64,000 nucleotides of DNA from Companilactobacillus sp. GTDB taxonomy: Bacteria; Bacillota; Bacilli; Lactobacillales; Lactobacillaceae. Below, piece after piece: positions 41,565 to 50,252 of the stretch (the stretch's first letter is position 1; every line of letters begins with the position of its first letter). Both the position numbers and the translations under genes were made by a program. The notes beneath the pieces were generated by a model. The model saw only the letters and a program-made list of their open reading frames with translations, had not been told where the DNA came from and ran no database searches. The stretch covers positions 2,046,001 through 2,110,000 of the forward strand of contig NZ_JAKVLR010000001.1 in assembly GCF_022484265.1 (NCBI RefSeq). Reading direction: 5' to 3'.

Positions 41565-42089
41565 ATGGCACAAAAAAATAGGCTTCAATACATAATCCTT
41601 GGATTATTGAATATTGAATCCCAAACAGGATACGATCTAACAAAATCATTTGATTCCGATATTGGTGAGTTTTGGTCGGCTAATCATAGTCAAATTTATC
41701 CATTGTTAAAAAAGATGGAAGAAGATAACTTGATCTCTCATCACGACATTCAAGTCGGAACTAAATTGGTTAAGAAAAGTTACGACATTTCTGACGCTGG
41801 GAAAAAACTTTTTGACGAGTGGCTTCAAGAGCCGTCTGATTTAGACAACAACCATGATGAATTTATTCTGAAATTGTATTTTATTAACGACAAGAAGTCA
41901 GAATTACTGAAGAATATGGTGGCCGAACAGCTTAATATCCGAGAAGATAAGCTTTCTGCATTGAAGACACAGATGGCAGATAAGTTTCCTAATGCGACTG
42001 CAAAAAAGCAGCAGTACGGACATTTCTGCGTTTTACAGCATGCCATTGAGCGTGAAGCAGGATATATTGACTGGTTAAAGCAGATTTGA
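41565..42089 (+). CDS. padR: PadR-family repressor of padC
   Basis: The 174-residue protein has the PadR winged helix (8-80): YIILGLLNIESQTGYDL, then FWSANHSQIYPLLKKMEEDNLI, and a C-terminal helical dimer domain (about 95-174). It represses padC and is released by phenolic acids. Gene order, divergence and operator all agree. A CAAGGGAGAA site lies before the ATG. Confidence 0.96.
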   Translation: MAQKNRLQYIILGLLNIESQTGYDLTKSFDSDIGEFWSANHSQIYPLLKKMEEDNLISHHDIQVGTKLVKKSYDISDAGKKLFDEWLQEPSDLDNNHDEFILKLYFINDKKSELLKNMVAEQLNIREDKLSALKTQMADKFPNATAKKQQYGHFCVLQHAIEREAGYIDWLKQI

Positions 42090-42149
42090 CTTAAGTGGTT
42101 TGATTTGATTGAAATAATACTATAGACATAGTATTATATTTACAGACGA

Positions 42150-42320
42150 AAAGAACCTATGAGGATTGCGCCCTCATAGGTTCAACATAGATTTAAAATG
42201 TTCATATTTTTACCTCCAAGATTTAGAGTCGTGACGAGGGGTAAAAACATAACATTCGATCTACTACACCCACCTCAAGCTACAACGCTCTTTGATGAAT
42301 ATGGATTAAGTATACATCAT
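42150..42320 (-). ncRNA. Candidate small transcript with short frames and hairpin terminator
   Basis: On the minus strand TATACT (about 42325) preceded by TTCAAA-like bases could start an RNA of ~170 nt ending at the 12-bp stem GAACCTATGAGG/CCTCATAGGTTC (42153-42183). Inside, a full GGAGGT site (42212-42217) serves a 7-codon frame (ATG 42205 to stop 42182, peptide MNILNLC). A second frame of 16 codons starts at GTG 42273 overlapping GAGG. Both lie between the convergent-strand padR and the permease at 42388. Leader peptide, type I toxin relic or small RNA are all possible. Confidence 0.45.
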
Positions 42321-42369
42321 GAAGAGATGCGTTTTGAAAGCTGGTTTTAAAATCAGTCATATAAAAAAA

Positions 42370-42389
42370 AGCGATGCATACGCATCGCT
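42370..42389 (-). terminator. Terminator of the 42388 permease gene
   Basis: AGCGATGC/GCATCGCT with an ATAC loop and an eight-base U-tract on the minus strand. It overlaps the stop codon. Confidence 0.85.
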
Positions 42390-43497
42390 AGGTTGGAATT
42401 ATATCAATTAAGAAGAATCCGACGATTCCTAAGATAATCAGCAACGAGAAGTTGACGACTGAGAATCGAATTAAATACTCGCCAGGATCTTTTTTGAAAT
42501 AGTAACGGTATTGCTTGAAAGCTAACAAGTTAGCTAGAGAGGCAACGACTGATCCTAAACCACCAACGTTAGTACCAAGGAAAATTGCGTGAACGTAACT
42601 TGAGAACTTAGATACTAAGATGGTTGTGGGAACATTACTGATAAATTGACTGGTAATGATTGAAGTCAAGTAAGTACCAGTCTTTGATTGGATCAAACCT
42701 GATAAGTGGTTAACAATCGAAGGATCACGGTTGATATTTCCAACTGCAATGAAGAAGCACATGAAAATCAAAACAATGGAATAATCAACTACTTGTAAGA
42801 TCTTTGGATTTATGAAAACCACTAATAGCAAGGCTGCAACTAGTGACGACCACATTGGGATAACTGAGAATATACCTAAGAATATAACGATTGTAACACC
42901 CAATGTTAGGGTAAGATGCGGCATGTTCAAATCGACTGAAGGAAGCTCGGTCAATTCAATTTTTTTCTTCTTAAAAAATCTAGTTACGATAAAGATAACA
43001 ATGAAGTTAACAATCGTAATTGGTGTCGACATAACGAAGAATTGACTGATATTTAAATTAAAGTGCGTCAGTAAGAATAAGTTATGAGTGTTACCAAATG
43101 GAGTGAAGATACTTCCTAAGTTAGCGGCTAAGGCAATTATAATAACTGGATAAATTGGATTGATCTTCAGATTCTTGGTGATTTTATAGAATAATGGAAC
43201 CAGAGTCAAAATTGTAACATCGTTAGTTAAAAACATAGCGCCGAAGAAAGATAAACTAGCTAGCATGAAAACTAATTGTTGTTGAGTTTTAGCACGTCTG
43301 GTCAAATATGAAGCGTAATACTTTAATAAATCAAGGTAATCATAAATCTGGATGATGATCATCATTGAAAGCAATGAGGTGATCGTTTTCCAGTTAATAT
43401 CTGAAAGCTGCGGTGGACTGATAAAAGATGTAATAATGGCAGCCGCACCAGCAATCCATAACACCTTGTCCGAGAAAACTCGTTTTAAGACATTCAT
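42388..43497 (-). CDS. ArsB/NhaD-superfamily anion permease
   Basis: The 369-residue protein has about 10-11 transmembrane helices. Two motifs with conserved polar residues, FLTNDVTILTLVP (near 109) and FGNTHNLFLLTHF/FISNVPTTILVSK, are repeated halves as in the ion-transporter (ArsB/NhaD/SLC13) superfamily. The name CitM-like or SLC13-like has been used for such proteins; a dicarboxylate, citrate or Na+/H+ role cannot be chosen. A perfect 19-bp dyad covers its promoter region. Confidence 0.8.
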   Translation of the reverse strand: MNVLKRVFSDKVLWIAGAAAIITSFISPPQLSDINWKTITSLLSMMIIIQIYDYLDLLKYYASYLTRRAKTQQQLVFMLASLSFFGAMFLTNDVTILTLVPLFYKITKNLKINPIYPVIIIALAANLGSIFTPFGNTHNLFLLTHFNLNISQFFVMSTPITIVNFIVIFIVTRFFKKKKIELTELPSVDLNMPHLTLTLGVTIVIFLGIFSVIPMWSSLVAALLLVVFINPKILQVVDYSIVLIFMCFFIAVGNINRDPSIVNHLSGLIQSKTGTYLTSIITSQFISNVPTTILVSKFSSYVHAIFLGTNVGGLGSVVASLANLLAFKQYRYYFKKDPGEYLIRFSVVNFSLLIILGIVGFFLIDIIPT

Positions 43498-43554
43498 ATA
43501 TGTTCTTCCCCTAGGAAATGTACCCTCTAAAATATTGATAACAAAAAAATAGCG

Positions 43555-43573
43555 TTATGTATATTATACATAA
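43555..43573. promoter_or_regulatory. Perfect 19-bp dyad upstream of the permease
   Basis: TTATGTATATTATACATAA: 9-bp arms around one base. On the minus strand it contains a TATAAT box. It lies 58 bp before the start codon. Its regulator is not known. Confidence 0.55.
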
Positions 43574-43700
43574 TGATATTGATTTTGATTTATAAAAATA
43601 TGCTGAATAATTCACTATTCATTGTGGACTATGGCAAGGAAAGGGTCAATATATCAAGAGATAATTATTGAAAAAATTATGATAGATATTATTGAAACAA

Positions 43701-43732
43701 AAAAAGAAGTTGGATTTCTCCAACTTCTTTTT
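43701..43732 (-). terminator. Terminator of the organophosphate transporter gene
   Basis: AAAAAGAAGTTGGA/TCCAACTTCTTTTT with a TTTC loop, serving the minus strand. Confidence 0.85.
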
Positions 43733-43781
43733 GACCTTTTGACTAAATGAAAGTATATTTTGAAACCAGCCGCTGGAACGA

Positions 43782-45140
43782 TTATTTTTCGTTCTTTGTA
43801 ATGACTTCTTGTCCACGCAAGTTCCAAGTGACTGCGAACAATGCGGCAGCAATTAGACAAGAAATGAAAATTGTAATGAAACCAGCTGTCCAGCCCATGT
43901 GATCAACGATCAATCCCATGATGGCGTTGGCAGCAACTGAACCGAACAAGTATCCGAACAATCCTGTTAGGCCAGCAGCTGTTCCGGCAGCTTTTTTAGG
44001 AACAGAATCTAGGGCTTGCAAACCAATCAACATAACTGGTCCATAGATCAAGAAACCGATCATGAATAATGAAATGTTGATCATCATTAAGCTCTTAGCT
44101 TGCCAGTACATGATTACGAAGACACTAACCACGACCATGAAACTGAATCCAGCCGGACCACGACGTCCATGGAAGAGTTTATCTGATACCCAACCGGCAA
44201 AAATCGTTCCGGGGATACCGGCTAATTCGTAGATCATGTATGAGTTTGAAGAACCTGTCAGAGAAATATGTCTCATTTCAGTTAAGAAAGCCGGTGCCCA
44301 GTTTTCAACTCCGTAACGAACGAAGTAAACGAAAATATTGGCAAAGGCAATGATCCAAACCCATTTGTTGTTAAGAACATGTTGGAAAAGAATTTCTCTA
44401 GGAGTTAATTCTTCTTCATAAGTGATGTGTTCTTCGTTAGGATAGTCATCCTTGTATTCCTCGATAGGAGGCAAGCCTTGTGACTCAGGTGTATCACGCA
44501 TCAAAATGTAAGCGATGATGGCAACAATGATACCGACTACAGCTGGAACGATAAAAGCACCAGTATAAGATTTCATACCAGTCACATGTGCAGCAAATAG
44601 TGTAATACCACCAGCTGCAAGTGGTGCCATGAATCCACCACCGACGTTGTGGGCAGTGTTCCAGACTGAAGTCCAGCCACCACGTTCAGAAACTGAGTAC
44701 CAGTGGGTTAATACACGTCCTGAAGGTGGCCAGCCCATACCTTCAAACCAACCGATCAAGAATAGTAAGATGAACATTGCAGTGATCGATTGAGTTAGAG
44801 CCGGGATAAATCCGAACATCAAATTGACGATAGCTGTCAAAATAAGTCCTAATGGTAAAAATATTCGTGCATTGCTTCGATCAGAAATGATTCCACTAAA
44901 GAATTTACTGAAACCGTAAGCAATTGACACGGCTGAAAAGGCGATACCGAGTTGTGTTTTCGAGAATCCCTCGTCAACTAACTTAGGTATTACTAATGAA
45001 AAATTATTCCGTAATAAATAGTAGCCAGCGTAACCAATGAAAATACCAATGAATACCTGCCAACGCAACCGTTTATAAGTCGAATCAACTTTATCCTTTG
45101 GCACCATCTTTTTGGCAGTTGGCGGTGTTAAAACCCCCAT
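43782..45140 (-). CDS. glpT: MFS organophosphate:phosphate antiporter (GlpT/UhpT type)
   Basis: The 452-residue protein has 12 predicted helices and OPA-family features: YAGYYLLRNNFSLVIPKLVDEG (first helix, with the substrate Arg in YLLRNNF), GWFEGMGWPPSGRVLTHWYS (helix 4-5 loop), and RGPAGFSFM in the middle. It exchanges glycerol-3-phosphate or hexose-6-phosphate for phosphate. GlpT is the closest guess; UhpT or UhpC cannot be excluded. A cre-like site is 44 bp upstream, so catabolite control is likely. Confidence 0.85.
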   Translation of the reverse strand: MGVLTPPTAKKMVPKDKVDSTYKRLRWQVFIGIFIGYAGYYLLRNNFSLVIPKLVDEGFSKTQLGIAFSAVSIAYGFSKFFSGIISDRSNARIFLPLGLILTAIVNLMFGFIPALTQSITAMFILLFLIGWFEGMGWPPSGRVLTHWYSVSERGGWTSVWNTAHNVGGGFMAPLAAGGITLFAAHVTGMKSYTGAFIVPAVVGIIVAIIAYILMRDTPESQGLPPIEEYKDDYPNEEHITYEEELTPREILFQHVLNNKWVWIIAFANIFVYFVRYGVENWAPAFLTEMRHISLTGSSNSYMIYELAGIPGTIFAGWVSDKLFHGRRGPAGFSFMVVVSVFVIMYWQAKSLMMINISLFMIGFLIYGPVMLIGLQALDSVPKKAAGTAAGLTGLFGYLFGSVAANAIMGLIVDHMGWTAGFITIFISCLIAAALFAVTWNLRGQEVITKNEK

Positions 45141-45183
45141 GAGATAGCCCCCTAAATATGATAGTGATTACTGCGAATCAAAA

Positions 45184-45197
45184 AGTAACCGTTTTCA
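45184..45197. promoter_or_regulatory. cre site upstream of glpT-like gene
   Basis: AGTAACCGTTTTCA matches the cre consensus except for the first base, 44 bp upstream of the minus-strand start. Confidence 0.5.
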
Positions 45198-45398
45198 TAA
45201 TGAACATAAAAGTGATAAAAGTCAATAATATTTATAATAATATGTCATTTAATATTCTGAAAACTCAATAATGACAAGCAATCCAAATTGAATTTAATTT
45301 TTTACTAAATTTATCGACTGATAAAATCATTAAAAATAATATTCAAATGAAAACGTACTTGGTATAATTAGATTGAATTTTAGGGGGGAGACGAAGTC

Positions 45399-45590
45399 AT
45401 GAATAATATCAGACTCAACTTATTTATACTAGTCTCAATGATTTTTACAGTTGTGGAGTTGACGGTAGATCCAGCACTTTATGTTGGTCGTATTTTCTTA
45501 GCGGTTTCCGCATTTTCATTTTTTGCATTCGCAATGTCGTTTATCAAAGAAAATTGGCGTTACGATTCACCAAAATCAAAACGAGAATAA
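45399..45590 (+). CDS. Small two-helix membrane protein
   Basis: The 63-residue protein has two transmembrane helices (about 5-22 and 28-48) and a basic tail (KENWRYDSPKSKRE). A run of GGGGGGAG precedes the ATG. A TATAAT box (45363-45368) and a weak -35 lie upstream, and a terminator follows directly. I do not recognise a family. It is probably a real, separately transcribed small protein. Confidence 0.6.
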   Translation: MNNIRLNLFILVSMIFTVVELTVDPALYVGRIFLAVSAFSFFAFAMSFIKENWRYDSPKSKRE

Positions 45591-45594
45591 TGTA

Positions 45595-45620
45595 AGCCAC
45601 TCAAGCGAGTGGCTTTTTTA
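45595..45620 (+). terminator. Rho-independent terminator
   Basis: AAGCCACTC/GAGTGGCTT with an AAGC loop and T-run. Confidence 0.88.
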
Positions 45621-45671
45621 ATACTCGAATAATTGATATGCTTATTAGAAATGTTTGTGGAGGAACAATTA

Positions 45672-46157
45672 ATGGATGATGTGAAAAAATTACCATCCGA
45701 AATAAAAAGTATTTGGCGCTTGGATGCTGGCATAAATTTTATCAGTTTGTTGATAGTAGCTTTAATCGTTTGGCTGATCAGATTGGCTACATCTGGAAGC
45801 TTTAAAACGGTTCTGACGACGACCATCTCAATCATTTTAGGCGCAGCCTTAGTAATTCTATTGATACAATTGGCGTTAATTCCATATCGCTGGAATTTTT
45901 GGACGTATTATATTGATGAACGACAGGTGCAGTTGCACCACGGATATTTCTTTAGAAAACAAATTATTATCCCGATTGCTCGAATCCAAAACGTTACTTT
46001 GAAGCAAGGACCGATCTTGCATTGGAAGAATTTGCAAAAAGTTATTATCGTTACCGCTGCGGGATCCAGTGAGATTTCTGGCATCAAGTCTTCTGAAGCT
46101 GACGATTTAAAAGAATTGATCATGAAGTTAGCACGGGAGGCTAGAAATGACCTCTAA
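45672..46157 (+). CDS. bPH_2 domain membrane protein (YdbS-like)
   Basis: The 161-residue protein has two helices (about 22-42 and 52-75) and a bacterial PH domain (about 78-158) with YRWNFWTYYIDERQVQLHHGYF and IPIARIQNVTLKQGP. I start it at ATG 45672 behind GGAGGAA. The gene overlaps the next by 11 bp. In Bacillus the YdbS/YdbT pair gives resistance to certain bacteriocins (established for that pair). A membrane role for this operon is likely. Confidence 0.85.
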   Translation: MDDVKKLPSEIKSIWRLDAGINFISLLIVALIVWLIRLATSGSFKTVLTTTISIILGAALVILLIQLALIPYRWNFWTYYIDERQVQLHHGYFFRKQIIIPIARIQNVTLKQGPILHWKNLQKVIIVTAAGSSEISGIKSSEADDLKELIMKLAREARNDL

Positions 46158-47610
46158 ACCAACTCGACTCAGTTTTGCATCACTGATCTTTTTCATGTAT
46201 GAGGTCCTTAAGGGGACCATCGTGCCATTCGTGGCGGCGTTGTTTGGAACTGCAAATTTAACTTCTCGCATCTGGCAAATTGCAATCATTGTCGTATTCG
46301 TAGCGTTTATGCTTGGCACAGCGATTGTTAGGTATCTGATGTTTACATATCAATTGTTGGAAGACGAGATCGTCGTGCGTTATGGCGTCTTTGTCAAAAA
46401 GGTCAATCATGTGCCGTATGATAGGATTCAGAACGTTACGACTAACCAATGGTTTTTTCTAAAGCCATTTGGATTAGTGGAATTAGAAATTGAGACGGCA
46501 GGACATTCTGAAAAACCTGAGGTAGAACTAAAGGCTGTTCCAGAAAGTCTTCGTAGTGAAATCGATGCCTTGAGACAACGTAGTAAACAAATGGAACCTG
46601 ATGAAGAAGTTGAGGTTGAAGAAACCTTTCAACCAGTTCCAGAAAATACTTATCAGATCAGTTGGAAAGATTTGATCAAATTTGCTTTAACCTCGCCTGC
46701 ATTTTTAACTGGATTATTAGTTGTGTTAGCTGCCTACGGGAAAGTATCTAATTCGATCAGCAAGGAAGTTTATCAAAATTTAGCCAATGAAGCCTCTCAT
46801 CTGGGTATCTTATTGATAGTCGGACTGGTAGTTTTAGTATTGCTGATTTTCTATGTTGGTTCAGTTATTGTCTTAATTGTTCAGTATTATCATTTCAAAT
46901 TGACTGAGGAAGATTCAAAGTTTGAAATGGAGCGCGGACTTTTACAAACCAAAAAGACCAGTATCGCTCGTCCGCGGATTCAAGCAGTATTAGTCAAACA
47001 ACCATGGCTGCGAAGCTTTTTAAAAATCGTCACAGTTCAATTAGTCATCGTTTCTAATTCGAAAAAAGGCGATTCGGAAAAAGACATCATTGTAATGCCA
47101 GTGATTGCTACTAATAAATTAGCGGAGTTCATGCAGCAATTTTTTGCAGAGATACCGCTGGAGATCCCAGATTTTAAACCAGATAAATGGACTTACTACT
47201 ATAAATTACGGAATGCGACATATTTTGCGGTTCTAGGATCGATAATTTTAGTAATAGCCACGCATTGGTTTCTCTGGTTAAGCGTGACTCTAGTGATCAT
47301 CTGGGTATTCATATGTTATTTGCCGGCTTATTTTTCGATAAAACGTTCGTACGTTGATGTGCCAAGAGACGATTACTTGGTGATTCAAAATAATAAACTC
47401 CTCACAAAACAGCTATTTTTTGTTCCTAAAGAAAGCATTCAATTTGTCGAACGTCGGCAAAGCATCTGGTTAAAAAAGCGTAATATAGCTAGTCTGACAG
47501 TTAATGTCCGTTCCGGTAATCGCCAGCGTAAATTGAATGTCGATTATTTGACGGAAGCAGAAATTGACCGAGTAATTAAGTGGTATAAGGAGAGTACAAA
47601 TGTCGCATAA
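46147..47610 (+). CDS. Multi-bPH_2-domain membrane protein (YdbT-like)
   Basis: The 487-residue protein has three bacterial PH domains (about 70-150, 255-335 and 400-480) separated by paired membrane helices. The YGVFVKKVNHVPYDRIQNV motif of the first copy recurs as ERGLLQTKKTSIARPRIQAV in the second. It is a YdbT-type partner of the gene upstream. GGGAGG lies 8 nt before the ATG. It overlaps both neighbours by 11 bp, so the three genes form one translationally coupled operon. Confidence 0.88.
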   Translation: MTSKPTRLSFASLIFFMYEVLKGTIVPFVAALFGTANLTSRIWQIAIIVVFVAFMLGTAIVRYLMFTYQLLEDEIVVRYGVFVKKVNHVPYDRIQNVTTNQWFFLKPFGLVELEIETAGHSEKPEVELKAVPESLRSEIDALRQRSKQMEPDEEVEVEETFQPVPENTYQISWKDLIKFALTSPAFLTGLLVVLAAYGKVSNSISKEVYQNLANEASHLGILLIVGLVVLVLLIFYVGSVIVLIVQYYHFKLTEEDSKFEMERGLLQTKKTSIARPRIQAVLVKQPWLRSFLKIVTVQLVIVSNSKKGDSEKDIIVMPVIATNKLAEFMQQFFAEIPLEIPDFKPDKWTYYYKLRNATYFAVLGSIILVIATHWFLWLSVTLVIIWVFICYLPAYFSIKRSYVDVPRDDYLVIQNNKLLTKQLFFVPKESIQFVERRQSIWLKKRNIASLTVNVRSGNRQRKLNVDYLTEAEIDRVIKWYKESTNVA

Positions 47611-47878
47611 ACAAAAATACATCGCAGCACTGATCTCAATGGTCGTAGTCGATTTGATCGTATTTGGACTGTATTTCTCTAATGCAATTCCAATGAGCAA
47701 CGGAGTAGTGCTGACGGCGTGGCTAATAGTTGCAGTTGTGGGAATGTATTACGTGATCACTCAAATGAGAAAAATATCTCCAGATTATCAACCTAATACT
47801 AAATTTGAAAAAATATTTATCAGTGTCATAGGCATAATTTTATTGGTCATGCCTTTTTCAATTTTATTTATAAAGTAG
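47600..47878 (+). CDS. Small membrane protein in the YdbS/YdbT operon
   Basis: The 92-residue protein has three hydrophobic helices (about 9-28, 33-52 and 70-90) with a KISPDYQPNTKFEK loop. AAGGAGAG precedes the ATG, and the gene overlaps ydbT by 11 bp. I do not recognise its family. Position suggests that it works with the PH-domain proteins. Confidence 0.7.
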   Translation: MSHKQKYIAALISMVVVDLIVFGLYFSNAIPMSNGVVLTAWLIVAVVGMYYVITQMRKISPDYQPNTKFEKIFISVIGIILLVMPFSILFIK

Positions 47879-47936
47879 AGAAACTATAGAGTGAAGTTCA
47901 ATTGGCCGTAACTTTTTTTCAAATAAATACATACAA

Positions 47937-47967
47937 AAAGGAGAGCTCACAATGTGGGCTCTCCTTT
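47937..47967. terminator. Bidirectional terminator
   Basis: AAAGGAGAGCTCACA/TGTGGGCTCTCCTTT with a short loop, between the PH operon and dyp. Confidence 0.88.
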
Positions 47968-47982
47968 AAATTTGACTTTATT

Positions 47983-48927
47983 TTATAAATCGCCGTCAGC
48001 AATTTTCTCAAGAACTGATTTTGAAGGGATGAAGAACATTGTTCCGGTAACGGCTGTACTGAAATCAAGTAAACGGTCGCTCTTAGTAAACATGTTCGTC
48101 AACATAGTATTTGTAATGTGGAAACTCTTTGAGTATCCGATGAAGTAAGTACCAGTGTGGTCTTTTGAAGGGTCAGAGAATGGAACGTTCATCCGAACGA
48201 TCTTGTGTTCAACGCCGCCTTCTTCATCTTTTGAGACAATATTGTGGGCATTTGGAGATTTTTCGTCTTCTTCAAGCTCACGGTCAGAGAATTTTCTACG
48301 ACCGATTGTCTTTTCTTGTTCGTCAGTAGGAAGAGCCTTCCAGGCATCCATGTTGTGGTTATATTTTTGAGCAAAGGCATATGAACCATTTGCAAATTCT
48401 GGATCATCGTCGCTGTCAATCAAAGTGTAATCCATTGATTCAACGCCAGCGGGATTTTCAGTACCATCAATAAATCCAACGATAGCACGTCCTTCAAGAT
48501 AACGGAATCCATGAGTTTCATCGACAACAGTCGTAATCGGACGAAGGATATCCATGAATTGATCTAACACTTCATATACAACAGCGTTGATCTTGGCACG
48601 AACGTGGAAAAATAGATCTCCAGGTGTTGATGGAGCGGTATACTTTTGACCTTTGATCTCTTTGAATGGAGCTAATTCTTTTGGCTTATCAGCATTTGGG
48701 AATAGATAATCCCAAGCATCAGAACTGAATCCCCATGCGACAGCAAGTTGATCGTTTTGGTTTCTGATTCTCATACTATTGATAATTGAATTTTGTAAGT
48801 CGGCAAACTCAGCGATAACTTCGCGTTCTTTTTCGACATTTTCACGCTTTAAATTAAGAATGACAAAGTCAACGCTTTCACCAGCATCCTTAAACACGTC
48901 TTGAGCATCTTTGATATTAATTGACAT
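47983..48927 (-). CDS. DyP-type heme peroxidase
   Basis: The 314-residue protein has the DyP signature GFIDGTENP (near 152), a likely proximal His in HKIVRMNVPF (near 229), and the Arg/Asp-rich GTYFIGYSK end. DyP peroxidases oxidise dyes, phenolics and other substrates with H2O2. No Tat signal or encapsulin tail is evident. A GGAGGTTAA site precedes the ATG. It stands alone. Heme must come from outside, as no heme synthesis is seen here. Confidence 0.93.
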   Translation of the reverse strand: MSINIKDAQDVFKDAGESVDFVILNLKRENVEKEREVIAEFADLQNSIINSMRIRNQNDQLAVAWGFSSDAWDYLFPNADKPKELAPFKEIKGQKYTAPSTPGDLFFHVRAKINAVVYEVLDQFMDILRPITTVVDETHGFRYLEGRAIVGFIDGTENPAGVESMDYTLIDSDDDPEFANGSYAFAQKYNHNMDAWKALPTDEQEKTIGRRKFSDRELEEDEKSPNAHNIVSKDEEGGVEHKIVRMNVPFSDPSKDHTGTYFIGYSKSFHITNTMLTNMFTKSDRLLDFSTAVTGTMFFIPSKSVLEKIADGDL

Positions 48928-49095
48928 AAATTAACCTCCGTATACTTTTTAATTCCAACTATAATATTACTATACAACGCAATTACCCACTTATTAAATT
49001 TAACGTGTTTTATTTATTGATTTTGATATAAAAAAGTACAACAATAAACAGATATTATAGTTTGGGGAATAACAAAACAGGAAAAGGTGAAATAT

Positions 49096-50085
49096 ATGTG
49101 CACAAGTCTTAGTTATCAAGCACTAGATGGATCAAAATTTTTAGCAAGAACCATGGATTTTGCGTTTGAATTAAACGGCAAGCCAACATTTTTGCCACGG
49201 AAGTATCAATGGTTGTCCTCATTTGATCAAAAAACTTATTCAACTGAATATGCAATTATGGGTACTGGCTCACAATTTGGCAGCAACTACATGATTGCTG
49301 ACGGCTTCAACGAATATGGATTATCTGCCGCTGAATTATATTTTTCAAAAGCAGCTAAATACGATGAAGAGCCGACTGCTGGCGATATTAACGTTGTGGC
49401 AGAAGAGTTCTTGCTATGGGCGTTAGGAAACAACAAGTCGATCAAAGAATTGAACGAAAATTTAAAGCACGTCCACTTGATCGATTCAGATAAAGGTGTC
49501 ATGGGAGTCAATCAACCGTTGCACTTTATCTTCAGCGATACGACAGGTTCTACCTATATATTGGAACCAATGGGGAACGGACTAGTTCTTCAAGAAGACA
49601 AAGTCGGCGTCATGACCAACACTCCTGACTACAACTGGCACAAGACCAACCTGTCATTTTATCTAGGTGCACAGACGACCAATTTCCAAACTAAGAAGAT
49701 TGGCGATGAAGAGATCGAGCCTCTAGGACAAAACGGAACGTTTAGACTTCCTGGCGGATATACAGCTACTGATAGATTTGTCAGAACTGCCTTTATCCGT
49801 AATGCCGTTGAAACTCCCAAGGATAGCGATGAAGCCGTGAATTCGATTCTGCATATCCTCGACAGCGTGACGATTCCTCGTGGCGTCAACATCAAGGATA
49901 ATGGCAAACCCAGTTACACTCAATATCAAACGGTACTCGATCTAACGAACCGTGTGATGTACTTTGTGCCTTATGGCAATAGAACTGTTTATTCAACCAA
50001 AATGACTGATGAATTGATCCAGAATCAAACCGAACCAAAGGAATTCCCAATCATTCAGACCCAACAATTCTCAGCCCTTAATTAA
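49096..50085 (+). CDS. Ntn-hydrolase of the choloylglycine/penicillin V acylase family
   Basis: The 329-residue protein begins Met-Cys-Thr; removal of Met exposes Cys2, the nucleophile of this family, so the ATG at 49096 (not GTG 49087) is the start. ARTMDFAFELNGKP holds the conserved Arg and Asp. NYMIADGFNEYGLSAAELYF and the Asn/Arg near 175-230 are typical. It is a bile-salt hydrolase or penicillin V acylase; the short loops favour the acylase group (inference). AAAAGGTGA serves as ribosome site. A terminator follows. Confidence 0.88.
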   Translation: MCTSLSYQALDGSKFLARTMDFAFELNGKPTFLPRKYQWLSSFDQKTYSTEYAIMGTGSQFGSNYMIADGFNEYGLSAAELYFSKAAKYDEEPTAGDINVVAEEFLLWALGNNKSIKELNENLKHVHLIDSDKGVMGVNQPLHFIFSDTTGSTYILEPMGNGLVLQEDKVGVMTNTPDYNWHKTNLSFYLGAQTTNFQTKKIGDEEIEPLGQNGTFRLPGGYTATDRFVRTAFIRNAVETPKDSDEAVNSILHILDSVTIPRGVNIKDNGKPSYTQYQTVLDLTNRVMYFVPYGNRTVYSTKMTDELIQNQTEPKEFPIIQTQQFSALN

Positions 50086-50098
50086 TATGAAAAAATTG

Positions 50099-50133
50099 AA
50101 CTCCTCTAATCTGCGGATTAGAGGAGTTTTTTT
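50099..50133 (+). terminator. Terminator of the Ntn-hydrolase gene
   Basis: AACTCCTCTAATC/GATTAGAGGAGTT with a TGCG loop and T-run. Confidence 0.9.
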
Positions 50134-50212
50134 AATCTGTAAGCAGTTTCATTGATTGGGATGGAATTTCTTGAGAAAATAAGATATACTACAAGAAAAT
50201 AATGCAACCAAA

Positions 50213-50240
50213 TTTTATATTGGTGCGACCCAATATAAAA
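50213..50240. promoter_or_regulatory. GntR operator in its own leader
   Basis: TTTTATATTGG/CCAATATAAAA, perfect 11-bp arms around TGCGAC. It lies directly upstream of GAGGAGG (50241-50247). A shorter copy of the same dyad lies upstream of xpkA at 50986. Confidence 0.72.
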
Positions 50241-50252
50241 GAGGAGGATTTC

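Noticed and set aside
42150..42320. Intact Fst-type type I toxin
   Set aside because: The frames are only 7 and 16 codons and lack a hydrophobic peptide of about 30 residues.
43646..43860. Two 68-codon minus-strand frames
   Set aside because: They overlap the end and terminator of the organophosphate transporter in other frames.
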